Of a stretch of DNA of 64,000 bases, positions 24,979-34,697 are shown piece by piece. Position numbers and translations under genes: made by a program. Each line of letters opens with the position of its first letter. Position 1 is the stretch's first letter. Where the stretch lies: NCBI GenBank assembly GCA_015200025.1, contig CP054186.1:2678001-2742000 (forward strand). The letters run 5' to 3'. The DNA is from Phycisphaeraceae bacterium (GTDB lineage: Bacteria > Planctomycetota > Phycisphaerae > Phycisphaerales > UBA1924). The notes beneath the pieces were generated by a model. That model saw only the letters and a list, made by a program, of their open reading frames with translations, had not been told where the DNA came from and searched no databases.

Positions 24979-25434
24979 ATGACCTCCAACGCGCTCAAAC
25001 TCGTCGCCCTGATGCTGCTGATCGCGCAGGCCGCGATATTCGCGTCGCCGGGGCGGATGATCTGCATCCAGACCCGAGCGTGCGAGACCCACGGGCATGG
25101 GGCGAAGGTCGCTTGCGAGCATCACGCCGTCGGCCAGGTCTCGGGTGTCGAGGGCGCACCGGTGGGGGTCTGGCTCGACCCGGTCAGCGCGGCATTCCAC
25201 CCCGCGAGCGACTGCGGTTGCCATGCGCACATTCCGGTTCCCGGTGACGGGCAGGCACCGATCAACCCGTGGGGCGGCGGCCCCGAACCACGAACCGTCG
25301 GCATTCCGCCGGTCCCCGTGCTTGTCGACTTCGGACGTATCCCGCCACGAGTGGAGACCACACGAGGGCGTCCGCCAGACCATGGCGAACCCGAACACCT
25401 CCGTGCCCTCAAGACCACCCGTCTGCTGATCTAG
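24979..25434 (+). CDS. Small exported Cys/His-rich protein heading an RND operon (family A)
   Basis: A 151-residue protein I cannot assign to a named family. It has a signal peptide (ALKLVALMLLIAQAAIFASPG) and then RMICIQTRACETHGHG, VACEHHAVG and DCGCHAHIPVPGDG, five cysteines and many histidines suited to soft-metal binding. It resembles the minus-strand protein at 46114-46575, which shares the AQ-rich signal end, RM[IL]C and DCxC followed by PVxG. Both precede an RND operon that begins with an outer membrane factor gene. A TATACT -10 box is visible at 24946-24951 but the -35 is weak, and there is no clear ribosome-binding site before the ATG. A periplasmic metal-binding or sensing role is inference. 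Confidence 0.65.
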   Translation: MTSNALKLVALMLLIAQAAIFASPGRMICIQTRACETHGHGAKVACEHHAVGQVSGVEGAPVGVWLDPVSAAFHPASDCGCHAHIPVPGDGQAPINPWGGGPEPRTVGIPPVPVLVDFGRIPPRVETTRGRPPDHGEPEHLRALKTTRLLI

Positions 25435-25630
25435 CGCCGGTGATCTGCCCCGCCGCCTCTGGGGCCATGGCCCCGGTGCGCTCGGTGTTGACACACCCCG
25501 TGGGTGGCCCCCCTGTCTCATACCCGGCGGCCCCGGCCGACACGCCACTCATCCGATCCTGCCGCACGAGGACCATCGTGATGTCGCCCCATGGCGACTC
25601 GAAGAGACGTCCCCTTCCGGACTCCCCCTC

Positions 25631-27091
25631 ATGACCCGATCAACCACCCAGCACGCCCCCGGGCATACTTTGCTCCGGGTCGGCCTTCTCCCCCCGGTCG
25701 GGATCGCCGTCATCCTCGTCGGTGCGTGCCAGTCCTACGAGCGTCGCCCGCTGGACGTGCCCGGCCACCTCGCGGCGTTCGTGGCACGCACACCGGAGGG
25801 CCCCGAGGTTCGGGCGTTCGCGGCTCGACTCGCGGCGCGAGACCCGGACCCCGCCGATTTCAACCCCTCCGACGGGATCGGGTGCGCCGAGGCCGAGATT
25901 ATCGCGTTGGTCTTCAACGCCGACCTGCGGCTCGCACGGCTGCGGGCGGGAGTGACTCGGGCGACCGCCGAGCACGCCGGTCTGTGGGATGATCCCACGA
26001 TCAGCGTCAGCCTGGCACGCATCATCGAGAGCACCCCCGAACCCTGGAAGGTGTCCACGAGTGTCGGGCTCACGCTCCCGATCTCGGGCCGGCTCGAGGC
26101 CGAGAAACAACGCGCCGGCGCCGAGCACGCCGCGGAGCTCGCGCGCCTCGCGCAGCGCGAATGGTCGGTGCGGATGTCGGTCCGCCGCGCCTGGATCGAG
26201 TGGTCGGCCCTGAATGCCCAGCTCGACGCGACGAGAGACTTCCTGGAGCGCGTCGACCAGATCCTCCCGGTGGTGGACCGGATGGAGCAGGCCGGAGAGA
26301 TGGCCCGGACCGAGGCGAGGCTCTTCCGGATCGAGAAGGCGACGAGATCCCTTGATCTCGCCACCCTGGAATCTCGGGCACGCGAGGCGGACCTGCGGGT
26401 GCGACAGCTCATGGGCATGTCACCCGACGCGCCCCTTCGTTTCGTGACTGGCGGGCTCAGGCCGGCGAGTTCCACCACGACGGGGGACATCTCCCCGGGC
26501 GACACCCCCGCCGAGTTGGAGCACCGCAGCCCCGCCATGCTGGTCGTGATCGCCGAGTACGAGGCCGCCGAGCGAGCCCTGGAGCTCGAGATCCGCAGGC
26601 AGTATCCGGACCTCCACGTCGGACCGGGATTCGGGCGTGAGGACGGGCAAGACCAGGTGCTCTTGGGGCTCACCGTGCCGATCCCGTTTGTGAACGCCAA
26701 CCGGCAGAGGATCGCTCAGGCCGAAGCCGCCCGCGAGTTCGCGAGGGCCGGTGTCGAAGCAACGCTGGAGCAGACCATCGCCGGGCTCGGCGCGGCCTGG
26801 CTCCGAGCATCGGCGGCGACACACCGGCGGCTCACGCTCGAAACGCAGATCGTCCCTCTGGTCGACGCCCAGTACGCCGACGCCCGGCGGGTGGCCACGC
26901 TCGGCGAGGTCAACACGCTCGTGCTCATCGAGAGCCTGACACGCCAGCTCCAGGCCAAGACCTCGCTCGTCGAGGCGGCCCGCGACGAGGCGATCGCCGC
27001 TGTCGATCTCGACGAACTGCTCGGCCCGCCGCCCTCCCCATCGCATCCCATCCCCGACTCGCCCACAGCACCCGGCGGCGACGGCCTCTGA
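25631..27091 (+). CDS. RND outer membrane factor (CzcC/TolC-like), operon 1
   Basis: A 486-residue outer membrane channel subunit of a heavy-metal RND system. The N-terminus is hydrophobic and ends in VILVGACQSYERRP, a lipobox-like site for outer-membrane anchoring. Two OEP repeats with long amphipathic helices are visible (LRLARLRAGVTRATAEHAGL near the front, QRIAQAEAAREFARAGVEAT in the second half). LTVPIPFVNANRQRIA is typical of CzcC-type factors. It is followed 13 nt later by the membrane fusion subunit, so this is gene one of a CBA operon. The substrate metal is not evident. Confidence 0.9.
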   Translation: MTRSTTQHAPGHTLLRVGLLPPVGIAVILVGACQSYERRPLDVPGHLAAFVARTPEGPEVRAFAARLAARDPDPADFNPSDGIGCAEAEIIALVFNADLRLARLRAGVTRATAEHAGLWDDPTISVSLARIIESTPEPWKVSTSVGLTLPISGRLEAEKQRAGAEHAAELARLAQREWSVRMSVRRAWIEWSALNAQLDATRDFLERVDQILPVVDRMEQAGEMARTEARLFRIEKATRSLDLATLESRAREADLRVRQLMGMSPDAPLRFVTGGLRPASSTTTGDISPGDTPAELEHRSPAMLVVIAEYEAAERALELEIRRQYPDLHVGPGFGREDGQDQVLLGLTVPIPFVNANRQRIAQAEAAREFARAGVEATLEQTIAGLGAAWLRASAATHRRLTLETQIVPLVDAQYADARRVATLGEVNTLVLIESLTRQLQAKTSLVEAARDEAIAAVDLDELLGPPPSPSHPIPDSPTAPGGDGL

Positions 27092-27104
27092 CCATCCTCC
27101 CGAG

Positions 27105-28487
27105 ATGACCATGAACACCATACCCGCACCCATCCGGCTCGCCACCACGATCGCCCTCGCGTTCGCACTCGCCGGCTGCGACCGGAGGAGTGACCAGCCC
27201 TCCCCCGGCGACGACCACGAACACGGCGCCGGCCCCGCCGCCGCCTCGACAACGCCGACCAACCGCGTGGATATCCCCGCCGCGGTCCGCCAGAACCTCG
27301 GCATCACGTTCGTGAAGGTCGAGCCCCGTAACGTCGCCCAGACCCTCCGTGTCCCGGGCCGGTTCGAGCTGCTGCCCACGGCCCGGCGCGAGTACCGCAC
27401 ACCGCTCGCGGGGCGGGTGGATCTCCTCGTCACGCAGTATCAGAAGGTCGAGCGGGGCACGCCGCTCTACCGCGTGGACGCCGCGGGCTGGCAGGACCTG
27501 CACGAGCAGATCGCCGCGACGCGGGCGCTCGCCGATTCGATGGGGCCGCGCCGCGACGCGCACCGACAGCACGAGCAGAGCCTGGCAGAGAAGGTGGCGC
27601 TCTGGCAGGATCGGCTGAAGCAGCTGGACGCCCTCCAGAGCGCGGGGGGTGGCAGCGCCGCGCAGTTCACCGAGGCCCGCGCCGCCCTCAACGCCACGCA
27701 GGCCGAGCTCGCCGACGTGATGGAGAAAGACGCGGAGCTGCAGGCCCAGCAGACCCAGGCCGAGGCTCAGCTCCGGTCGCTCGTGTCGAGGCGAGACCTG
27801 CTCCTGAACGACACGCACTGCGGCGAGGCCCCCGACGGGCCCGGGTCGGCGCGGGGGTACACGGTGTGCTCCGTCGCGCCGGGGGTTGTCGAAGCCATCG
27901 GGATCACCCCGGGAGGGCTCGCCCAGGAGAACGGGCACATCCTGACCCTCCTGCAGCCGGACCGGATCCGTTTCCGGGCCAGGGCGTTGCAGTCGGACCT
28001 CGGGCGGCTGCGGGACGGTCTCCCCGCACGGATCGCCCCGCCCCAGGGCGGGAGCACCCCGCTGCAGGACACGATGAGCGGCGTGCTGTTCATCGGCCCC
28101 GCGGCCGACGCGGACGAACGCACTATCGATCTCATCGTGACGCCCGATTCGCTCTCGCCGTGGGCGAGATCCGGGGTCGTCGCGCACCTGGAGATCACGC
28201 TGGCCGACGGCGGCGAGGCACTCGCCATCCCCCTCTCGGCGGTGGTCCGCGACGGCGCCACCCCGTACATCTTCCGCCGCGACCCGGCGAACCCCGACAA
28301 GGCCATCCGTGTTGAGGCCGACCTTGGTCTCTCCGACGGCCGATGGGTTGTCATCCGCAGCGGGGTCAGGGAGGGCGACGAGATCGTGCTGGGCGGGAAC
28401 TACCCGCTCATGCTCGCCACCAGCGCCGCCGCCCCCAGGGGAGGGCACTTCCACCCCGACGGCACCTTCCACGAGGGAGAGCACTAG
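27105..28487 (+). CDS. RND periplasmic adaptor (membrane fusion protein), operon 1
   Basis: A 460-residue adaptor that joins the inner-membrane pump to the outer-membrane channel. It is a lipoprotein (ALAFALAGCDRRS). A His-containing linker (DDHEHGAG) follows. The barrel-hairpin-barrel core is visible as RTPLAGRVDLLVTQYQKVERGTPLYRV, a coiled-coil hairpin of about 100 residues (WQDRLKQLDALQS), then the return strand and the C-terminal domain with GVREGDEIVLGGNYPLM. Start codons at 27105 and 27111 are equally possible. The pump gene follows after 3 nt. Confidence 0.9.
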   Translation: MTMNTIPAPIRLATTIALAFALAGCDRRSDQPSPGDDHEHGAGPAAASTTPTNRVDIPAAVRQNLGITFVKVEPRNVAQTLRVPGRFELLPTARREYRTPLAGRVDLLVTQYQKVERGTPLYRVDAAGWQDLHEQIAATRALADSMGPRRDAHRQHEQSLAEKVALWQDRLKQLDALQSAGGGSAAQFTEARAALNATQAELADVMEKDAELQAQQTQAEAQLRSLVSRRDLLLNDTHCGEAPDGPGSARGYTVCSVAPGVVEAIGITPGGLAQENGHILTLLQPDRIRFRARALQSDLGRLRDGLPARIAPPQGGSTPLQDTMSGVLFIGPAADADERTIDLIVTPDSLSPWARSGVVAHLEITLADGGEALAIPLSAVVRDGATPYIFRRDPANPDKAIRVEADLGLSDGRWVVIRSGVREGDEIVLGGNYPLMLATSAAAPRGGHFHPDGTFHEGEH

Positions 28488-28490
28488 GCC

Positions 28491-31400
28491 ATGCTGGACC
28501 GTCTCATCGCCTTCTCCCTGCGTCAGCCATCCCTGGTGGTGGTCCTGGCCGGACTCTTGCTCGTGCTCGCGGGCGTCAAGGCCAAAGACATGCCCGTCGA
28601 CGTGTTCCCCGAGTTGAACGCCCCCACGGTGGTCATTATGACCGAGGCCGGCGGGCTCGCGGCCGACGAGGTGGAACTCAACGTCACCTTCCCCATCGAA
28701 ACCGCCGTCAACGGCCTCCCCGGCACGCGCCGGGTCCGTTCCGCCAGCGCGACCAGCCTGTCGATCGTGTGGGTCGAGTTCGACTGGGGGACCGATATTT
28801 ACCGCGCACGCCAACTCGTCGGCGAACGCCTGTCGGCGGCGCGGGACGCGCTCCCCCGCGACGCGCACGCCGAGATCACCCCCGTGACCAGCATCACCGG
28901 CGAGATCATGCTCCTGGCGCTCTCGAGCCCCGACGGCTCGGTCAGCCCGATGGACCTCCGCTCGTTCGCCGAGTTCGACCTGCGGAACAAGATCCTCGCC
29001 GTCCCGGGTGTGGCCCAAGTGGTCTCCATCGGCGGTGAGCTGCCGCAGTACCAGATCAGCGTCGACCAGGACCGGCTGGCCCTGCACGGGCTGACGATCT
29101 CCGACGTTGTCGACGCCGCCGGGGGGGCGCACTCGACCGCCAGTGCGGGCTACCTGCCCGACGTCGAGAGCCAGGAACTCCCCATCCGCCAGATGGCCCG
29201 CGTCGGCGGCGCCGAGGACATCGCGAGGACGCTCGTGAAGTACCACCTCGGCGCGCCGGTCACCATCGGCCAGGTGGCCGATGTGCGCCTCGGCCCGTCC
29301 CCCAAGCGGGGCACCGCCGCCGACCGCGGGCTGCCCGCCGTCGTCATCAGCGTCCAGAAATCCCCCGGCACGAACACGCTCGAACTGACCTCCCAGATCG
29401 ACCTCGTGCTCGACCAGGTGGAGCAGGCCATGCCCAACGGCATGGTCCTCAACCGCGACCCGTTCCGGGCGTCACGCTTCATCGAGCGGTCGGTCCGCAA
29501 CGTGTTCGACAAGCTGCTCAAGGCCAGCGTCATCGTGACCGTGATCGTGATCCTGTTCCTCATGAACGCCCGCGCAACCGTGATCACCTTCACCGCGATC
29601 CCGCTCTCGCTCGCCGCGGCCCTGCTCCTCCTCTGGGCCTGGGGGCTCTCGATCAACGTCATGACCCTCGGCGGCCTCGCGGTCGCGATCGGGGAACTGG
29701 TGGACGACGCCATCATCGATGTCGAGAACGTCCTGCGGCGGCTCAAGGAGAACGCCGCCCTTCCGGACGACGAACGCAAGGGCCTGACCGAGGTCATCTA
29801 CAACGCGAGCCGGGAGATCCGCTCGTCAGTGGTCTTCGCGACCATCATCATCTGCATGGTCTTCGTCCCGCTGCTCTTCCTGCGCGGGCTCGAGGGGCGG
29901 TTCTTCCAACCCCTGGGCATCGCCTACATCAGTTCGATCATGGCCTCGCTCGTCGTGGCCCTGACCGTCACCCCGGCGCTGTGCAAGTGGCTCCTCGCCG
30001 GCGCGTTCGCCCGGGCCGCCGACGGGACCGGGGCGGGCGGGCCAACAGGCCACGACAGCCGTCTCGCGCGATGGCTCAAACGCCGCTATGAACCAGCCCT
30101 CCGCGCCGCCTTGCGACACCGCCGCTCCGTGCTCGCCGGCGCGGGCGCCCTGTCCATCGCATCGCTCGCGCTCGCGTCCACGTTCGGAACCTCGTTCCTC
30201 CCGGCGTTCAAGGAGGGTACCTTCACCGTCTTCCTCATGGCTCCGCCCGGAACGTCTCTGGCCGAGAGCAATCGCCTCGCGACGGGCGTCGAGGCCCGTC
30301 TCGCCGCCATCGACGGCGTCCAGAGCGTCACCCGTCGGACCGGGCGGGCCGAACGCGACGAGCATGCCGAGCCCGTCAGCAGCTCCGAGATCGAGGTCAC
30401 GATGAAGCCCGGCGTGGACCAGGACTCGGTCCGGGCCGAGATCGACCGCGTCGTCGCCGGCATCCCGGGCATCACGACCATGGTGGGCCAGCCCATCGAG
30501 CACCGCCTGAGCCACGTGCTCTCGGGGACGCCCGCGGCGATCGCGATCAGCGTCTACGGGGACGATCTCGACATCCTCCGTGCACTCGCCGGACGGATCG
30601 AGACGCACCTCAAGTCCATCCCCGGCACCCGCGACGTCGCGGCAAACCGCGAGGTCATGATCACTTCCCTCCCGATCCGATACCGCCCGCAGGACCTCGC
30701 CGCCGCCGGGCTCACGCCCGTGTCCGCCGCCCGGCAGGTGCAGCAGGCGCTCTATGGCGAGCGGGTCGCCGAGGTCAGCCAGGGCGTTCGACGCTACGAG
30801 ATCGTCGTCCGGCTCGACGAGCGAGAACGCGAGCGGATCGACCAGATCATGGACCTCCAGCTCCGGGGGCTCGGCGGAACGCGCGTGCGGCTCCGAGACG
30901 TCGCCGACCTCGGCCCGGAGAAAACCAGCAACCTCATCACACGCGAGAACGCCCAGCGAAAGGCCGTCGTCTCGACCAACGTCGCCGACGGGTACAACCT
31001 CGGTCAGCTCGTCGAGCAGGTCCGCGCCGGCGTCGATCCGATCGTCCACCGGGCCGGGTACACCGTCCATTACGGCGGACAGTTCGAGGCCCAGCAGTCC
31101 GCCAGCCGCACGATCTACGTCATGGGCGCGGGCGTCGCGGTGTTCATGTTCCTCCTGCTTCAACTCTCCACCGGCACCAGCCGCGTCGCAGCATTGGTCA
31201 TGCTCAACCTCCCCCTCTCACTGATCGGGGGCATCGCCGCCATCTACCTCACCGAGAGCCCGAGCATACTCACCAACACGCTCTCGCTCGTCGGCCTGTC
31301 AACCGCTCGCTACGTCGCGCCCGTAGTGTCTATTGCCAGCATGGTCGGGTTCGTCACGCTCTTCGGCATCGCCGTCCGAAACGGGATCCTCCTCGTCAAC

Positions 31401-31721
31401 CACTACGACCATCTCTGCCAGCACGAGGGAGCCACCCTCGCCGAGGCCATCGTTCGAGGGTCGTTGGAACGGCTGGTGCCCATCCTCATGACCGCCTTGA
31501 CCGCCTTGCTCGGCATGGTGCCCCTCGCCATGGCCAAAGGACTGCCCGGGAGCGAACTCCTGGCGCCCCTGGCGGTCGTCGTGCTGGGCGGCCTGGTCTC
31601 GTCCACCCTCCTCAACCTCTTCGTCGTCCCCGCGGGGTACGCGATGGTGTTCCGTGCCCACGTCCCTCCCCGGAGTTCGGGAAGTGACCCCGACCGGGTC
31701 GTTCACGCCGATCAGAAGTGA
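28491..31721 (+). CDS. RND heavy-metal efflux pump (HME family), operon 1
   Basis: A 1076-residue inner-membrane RND transporter driven by protons. It has the 12-helix plan with two large periplasmic loops. N-terminal MLDRLIAFSLRQPSLVVVLA and MPVDVFPELNAPTVVIMTEA are typical of heavy-metal pumps. The proton-relay helix reads GGLAVAIGELVDDAIIDVEN, which differs from the DFG-x2-VD-x7-E pattern of CzcA. The same motif variant is found in the pump at 57622, to which this one is clearly paralogous (MTEA-GLA-EV, FPIETAVNG and TSI-GEI are shared). It belongs to a separate HME subgroup of unproven metal. It follows its adaptor gene by 3 nt. Confidence 0.92.
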   Translation: MLDRLIAFSLRQPSLVVVLAGLLLVLAGVKAKDMPVDVFPELNAPTVVIMTEAGGLAADEVELNVTFPIETAVNGLPGTRRVRSASATSLSIVWVEFDWGTDIYRARQLVGERLSAARDALPRDAHAEITPVTSITGEIMLLALSSPDGSVSPMDLRSFAEFDLRNKILAVPGVAQVVSIGGELPQYQISVDQDRLALHGLTISDVVDAAGGAHSTASAGYLPDVESQELPIRQMARVGGAEDIARTLVKYHLGAPVTIGQVADVRLGPSPKRGTAADRGLPAVVISVQKSPGTNTLELTSQIDLVLDQVEQAMPNGMVLNRDPFRASRFIERSVRNVFDKLLKASVIVTVIVILFLMNARATVITFTAIPLSLAAALLLLWAWGLSINVMTLGGLAVAIGELVDDAIIDVENVLRRLKENAALPDDERKGLTEVIYNASREIRSSVVFATIIICMVFVPLLFLRGLEGRFFQPLGIAYISSIMASLVVALTVTPALCKWLLAGAFARAADGTGAGGPTGHDSRLARWLKRRYEPALRAALRHRRSVLAGAGALSIASLALASTFGTSFLPAFKEGTFTVFLMAPPGTSLAESNRLATGVEARLAAIDGVQSVTRRTGRAERDEHAEPVSSSEIEVTMKPGVDQDSVRAEIDRVVAGIPGITTMVGQPIEHRLSHVLSGTPAAIAISVYGDDLDILRALAGRIETHLKSIPGTRDVAANREVMITSLPIRYRPQDLAAAGLTPVSAARQVQQALYGERVAEVSQGVRRYEIVVRLDERERERIDQIMDLQLRGLGGTRVRLRDVADLGPEKTSNLITRENAQRKAVVSTNVADGYNLGQLVEQVRAGVDPIVHRAGYTVHYGGQFEAQQSASRTIYVMGAGVAVFMFLLLQLSTGTSRVAALVMLNLPLSLIGGIAAIYLTESPSILTNTLSLVGLSTARYVAPVVSIASMVGFVTLFGIAVRNGILLVNHYDHLCQHEGATLAEAIVRGSLERLVPILMTALTALLGMVPLAMAKGLPGSELLAPLAVVVLGGLVSSTLLNLFVVPAGYAMVFRAHVPPRSSGSDPDRVVHADQK

Positions 31722-31758
31722 GTCATCGTCCACAGTTCACGAACAAGGAGCCCCCATC

Positions 31759-32250
31759 ATGCAGAGAGCATCAATCATCACCGTCGTCTCCGTCCTGTCG
31801 CTCCTCGCGGCCGCCGCGTCTCAGACCGGCTGCGAGAAGAAGCCCGAGCCGGTCAAGGCCGGCGGTCCGGCGGCCACGCCGACGGGCACCGACACGCACG
31901 GACACTCGGCCGGCATGGACCACGGCCACGGCCCCACCACGGCGCTCGGCGAGCAGACCGCCGGCGGGTTCACGGTCAAGGCGTCCCGCGACGGCGGGAT
32001 CTCGCCCGGCGGTGACGCCCCGATCGACGTGTGGGTGACCGGGGGCAGCGCCAAAGTCGCCGCCGTCCGGTTCTGGATCGGAACGCAGGACGCCAAGGGC
32101 TCTCTCAAGGCGAAGGCCGAACTCGAGAAGGACAATTGGCATACCCACGCCGAAGTCCCCAGCCCCTTGCCCGAGGGGAGCAAACTGTGGGTGGAGGTCG
32201 AGTCCGATTCGGGTGAGACGACCCTTGTCGGCTTCGACCTCAAGATGTAA
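31759..32250 (+). CDS. His-rich lipoprotein with YtkA/FixH-like beta domain
   Basis: A 163-residue exported protein with AAGGAG 8 nt before the ATG at 31759. The signal ends SQTGCEKKPEP, a plausible lipoprotein site. A His/Met-rich linker follows (HGHSAGMDHGHG). Residues of about 75-163 look like an immunoglobulin-type beta-sandwich (FTVKASRDGGISPGGDAPIDV, AAVRFWIGTQDAKGS, NWHTHAEVPSPLPEG), resembling YtkA/FixH-like copper-binding domains. It sits 37 nt after the operon 1 pump gene, so it may hold or deliver metal in the periplasm. Domain assignment is tentative. Confidence 0.75.
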   Translation: MQRASIITVVSVLSLLAAAASQTGCEKKPEPVKAGGPAATPTGTDTHGHSAGMDHGHGPTTALGEQTAGGFTVKASRDGGISPGGDAPIDVWVTGGSAKVAAVRFWIGTQDAKGSLKAKAELEKDNWHTHAEVPSPLPEGSKLWVEVESDSGETTLVGFDLKM

Positions 32251-32427
32251 CTTCTCCCGCCCGACCGTTCGCACGATCGCCGCTGCGACCCCGCACGCCG
32301 CGGTGGACGCCGCGCGCCGATCGCACCCACCGCCGCGACCCACCCGGATCGGCGGCCGACGCGGGCCGCGGGCGCACGGGTCGGCCCGTCGAACTCTCCG
32401 ATTTGCGCGCAGGTCATACCTTTGTAC

Positions 32428-32922
32428 GTGTCAATTCCAGTGCAGCCCGAGATCACCCTTCGTCGGACCATCCCGGCCGACATCCCGAGGCTCCACGCCC
32501 TCGAGCTCGACGAAGCGTCAAATCGGCTCGCGGGCACCAAGCCCCGTGATTGGCCCACCTTCAAGGCCCGATGGGAGGCGATCCTCGCCGATCACGATGG
32601 GACCTCGACGGGGGTTACGCCCAGGGTCATCCTGGCCGACCGCCTCCTTGTCGGCGCGATCAACATCTCACCCGATCAAAGGCTCGACTCGATCGGCTAC
32701 TGGATCGCGAAAGAGCATTGGGGCCGCGGCATCGCCTCGCGGGCGGTGGCCCTGATGCTCGCGGAGTTCGTTCGGCGTCCGCTCATGGCGACCACCGCCG
32801 GGCACAACCTTCCTTCGATCCGGGTGCTCGAGAAGAACGGGTTCGAGATCCTCTCGCGACGTATAACCGCCGAAACGACCCGCACCGCCCAGCGCGAGAC
32901 CGTCACGCTCGTACTGAGGTGA
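32428..32922 (+). CDS. GNAT-family acetyltransferase (RimJ/RimL-like)
   Basis: A protein of about 164 residues with the GNAT fold: ITLRRTIPADIPRLHALELD at the start, the acetyl-CoA motif as AKEHWGRGIASRAVALML, and NLPSIRVLEKNGFEILSRR near the end. This pattern is typical of RimJ/RimL-like N-acetyltransferases, which may act on protein N-termini, ribosomal proteins or small molecules. The start is not certain: GTG at 32428 and TTG at 32422 are both in frame and no strong ribosome-binding site is visible. It stands alone after the first metal operon. The substrate is unknown. Confidence 0.85.
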   Translation: MSIPVQPEITLRRTIPADIPRLHALELDEASNRLAGTKPRDWPTFKARWEAILADHDGTSTGVTPRVILADRLLVGAINISPDQRLDSIGYWIAKEHWGRGIASRAVALMLAEFVRRPLMATTAGHNLPSIRVLEKNGFEILSRRITAETTRTAQRETVTLVLR

Positions 32923-33003
32923 GCGACCTCCCCGGCGGAGTGTTGCTCGTTCGGCATCCTCGCGGAGCGATCCCGCCGCGAGCTCACACGAGCGTCCGAA
33001 TCT

Positions 33004-33273
33004 TTGCTGTTGACGCCGATCCTCGACCGCGAGGAACTCCGCGCCGCGGCGCACGCCGACTTCCAGCGGGTCTTCCGCGAGGCCGAACCGCCCGAGCCAC
33101 GCACGCGGATCAGCCACAGCACCGACGCCATCGTTCGCGACTGCGAAGTATGGGAGAGGGCCGAGTCCGGCAAGGGCGACGACGCCGAGGCTGTGGAGTG
33201 GCGGGCCCGGCGTGGAAGCAAGGGACGGCGGCGGGGAAGCATTATCAGCCCGACCGGGTGGGGTCTGGGATAA
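33004..33273 (+). CDS. Doubtful small ORF, possibly a gene fragment
   Basis: An 89-codon frame with a TTG start and GC-rich third positions over its first 65 codons (ILDREELRAAAHADFQRVF), which looks coding. The last 25 codons (GSKGRRRGSIISPTGWGLG) look random. No ribosome-binding site and no family match are evident. It may be the remainder of a decayed gene in a region that also holds a truncated gene and copper-gene relics. The opposite strand is also open here. Confidence 0.25.
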   Translation: MLLTPILDREELRAAAHADFQRVFREAEPPEPRTRISHSTDAIVRDCEVWERAESGKGDDAEAVEWRARRGSKGRRRGSIISPTGWGLG

Positions 33274-33579
33274 CAGCCACGGTGGCCCCGCGGTGGTGAT
33301 ATGAGTACGGACGTACTCCCGCTCCAAGGGAAGAGCCATCGAGACTCGCGATCCGGTGTCAGTGCGGAGAGCGGGCGCGAGGAGTGGCGTGCCGAACGCC
33401 GTGCCAGATCAGCTGAGAGGGCATGGCGTTCAACGCCCCGGTACGAGTGTCCGTGTGAGCTCGTCCCGCGGTGACGGGGGAGTGAACTCGGAGGCTCACT
33501 CAACGCCTCACGGTTCGGCGGTCTGCGGGTGGGGGGCTCCCCGGGGGCGGGTCCATCCGCGGCGCTCGTTCACCCGTCT
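33274..33579. other. Gene-free stretch
   Basis: No convincing coding frame. It contains one small hairpin (GAGTAC/GTACTC at 33303-33318) and otherwise nothing I can name. It borders the truncated gene at 33580-34577 and fits a decayed region. Confidence 0.5.
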
Positions 33580-34577
33580 TTACGGAGCGGTGGCTTTCAA
33601 GGAGCCGTTCCAAAGGCGAGTCAGCCCGATGCGGTAAGTATCGAAGGGAGGCGTGATGCTGAATCGGGCGGAAGCGACGAGGCTCATCCCCTTGGAGGAG
33701 AAGACAGATGGAGAAGCCGCGGCGTTGGCCCCACGGACAACAGGGATGCCGTTCGGGTCGAGCACGAGCCCGGTGGTGGTCACGCGAGCAGCGTAAATGT
33801 CGGTGCGCTGATCGAAGAACGCGTGCTGGTGACGCTGATCCTCCCACACGACGATAAAGGTGGAGCCATCCCACCCGACCACCGGCGACAGCTGGCGGCC
33901 CGGGGCCTGAGCGATCGTGAAAGCGCCGGTCGCGAAGGTCCTGTCGGCGTTCATGATCCGCCCGGAGATGGAGTTGTCCGCGTTTGAGAGGGTATGATCG
34001 CGCCAGACGATGAGGTACTTCCCATCACCGCCGGGGGCTCCGCTGAAAGCAATGTCGGGCGTGCCGGTGATTCCAGAGAACGGCGTCGGGTTGTTCGCCG
34101 GGGTCTGCACTCCGTTGCGGTCGATGAAACTCATCCGCGCGTCGACGTTCGCGGCGTTGTGCGACCAGTTGCTCTGGTAGAGCATGATCCAACTGGTCCC
34201 GTCGGTGCGCACGCGTACGTTCGAGTTGTACCCCGTGCCGTTGAGCACCGGCGCGGCGTCGAGGAACTGCCCGGTCCGCCCGCTGATACGACGCTGCCAG
34301 GCATCGATAAACTGCGGACTCTGGGCGTACCGGCTGCACCCGATGAGGAAGTCTTCGCCGAGCGATTCGACATCGGGCGCATGCCCGGGCATCACGCCGA
34401 TCGGCCGGTCGTCGACAAAGGTGCCGTCGGGGGAGATGCGACGCGCCAGGATCGACACTGGAGAGAGCCCGCTCTGCCCCTCGTCCCAGGCGATCATGTA
34501 CACCTCGCCGTTCCACGCGATGCCGGCCTTGCCGATGGTCGGTCCCTTGGCGATGACGACGGGCTCGGCGTTGATCG
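33580..34577 (-). pseudogene. 5'-truncated beta-propeller-like repeat gene
   Basis: About 330 residues of propeller-like repeats can be read: GIAWNGEVYMIAWDEGQSG, VRTDGTSWIMLYQSNWSH, DGKYLIVWRDHTLSNADN and GWDGSTFIVVWEDQRHQHA followed by TDIYAARVTTTGLVLDPNG. Such blades occur in secreted proteins of Planctomycetota and Myxococcota. No signal peptide or proper start is present. The open frame continues to an ATG at 34650, but those extra residues are antisense to a cusB tail, so the true 5' part was lost at a junction near 34578. The stop at 33580 looks genuine. Function and expression are doubtful. Confidence 0.65.
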
Positions 34578-34682
34578 GGTGACCACGGAGGGCCCGCAAC
34601 GCCCGCCGACGCTCCGGCGCAGCCCGGTGCTGACACGATGCCATCCACAACGTCCGTGCCGACCGGCGGCCACAAGCACTGA
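34578..34682 (+). pseudogene. cusB 3' relic
   Basis: The plus frame from 34578 reads GDHGGPATPADAPAQPGAD and ends VPTGGHKH before a stop at 34680-34682. This is homologous to the last residues of the intact CusB at 51479, which has GHDHGQATSDAKPAQPGA and ends APTGGHKH. An in-frame TGA lies just upstream (34572-34574) and the rest of the gene is missing. The relic is followed, as in the intact operon, by a ribosome-binding site and a cusA start about 15 nt later. Confidence 0.85.
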
Positions 34683-34697
34683 GCGGAGGAGCAACCC

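Noticed and set aside
34578..34650. N-terminal extension of the propeller gene up to the ATG at 34650
   Set aside because: These codons are antisense to the cusB relic and have no repeat character.
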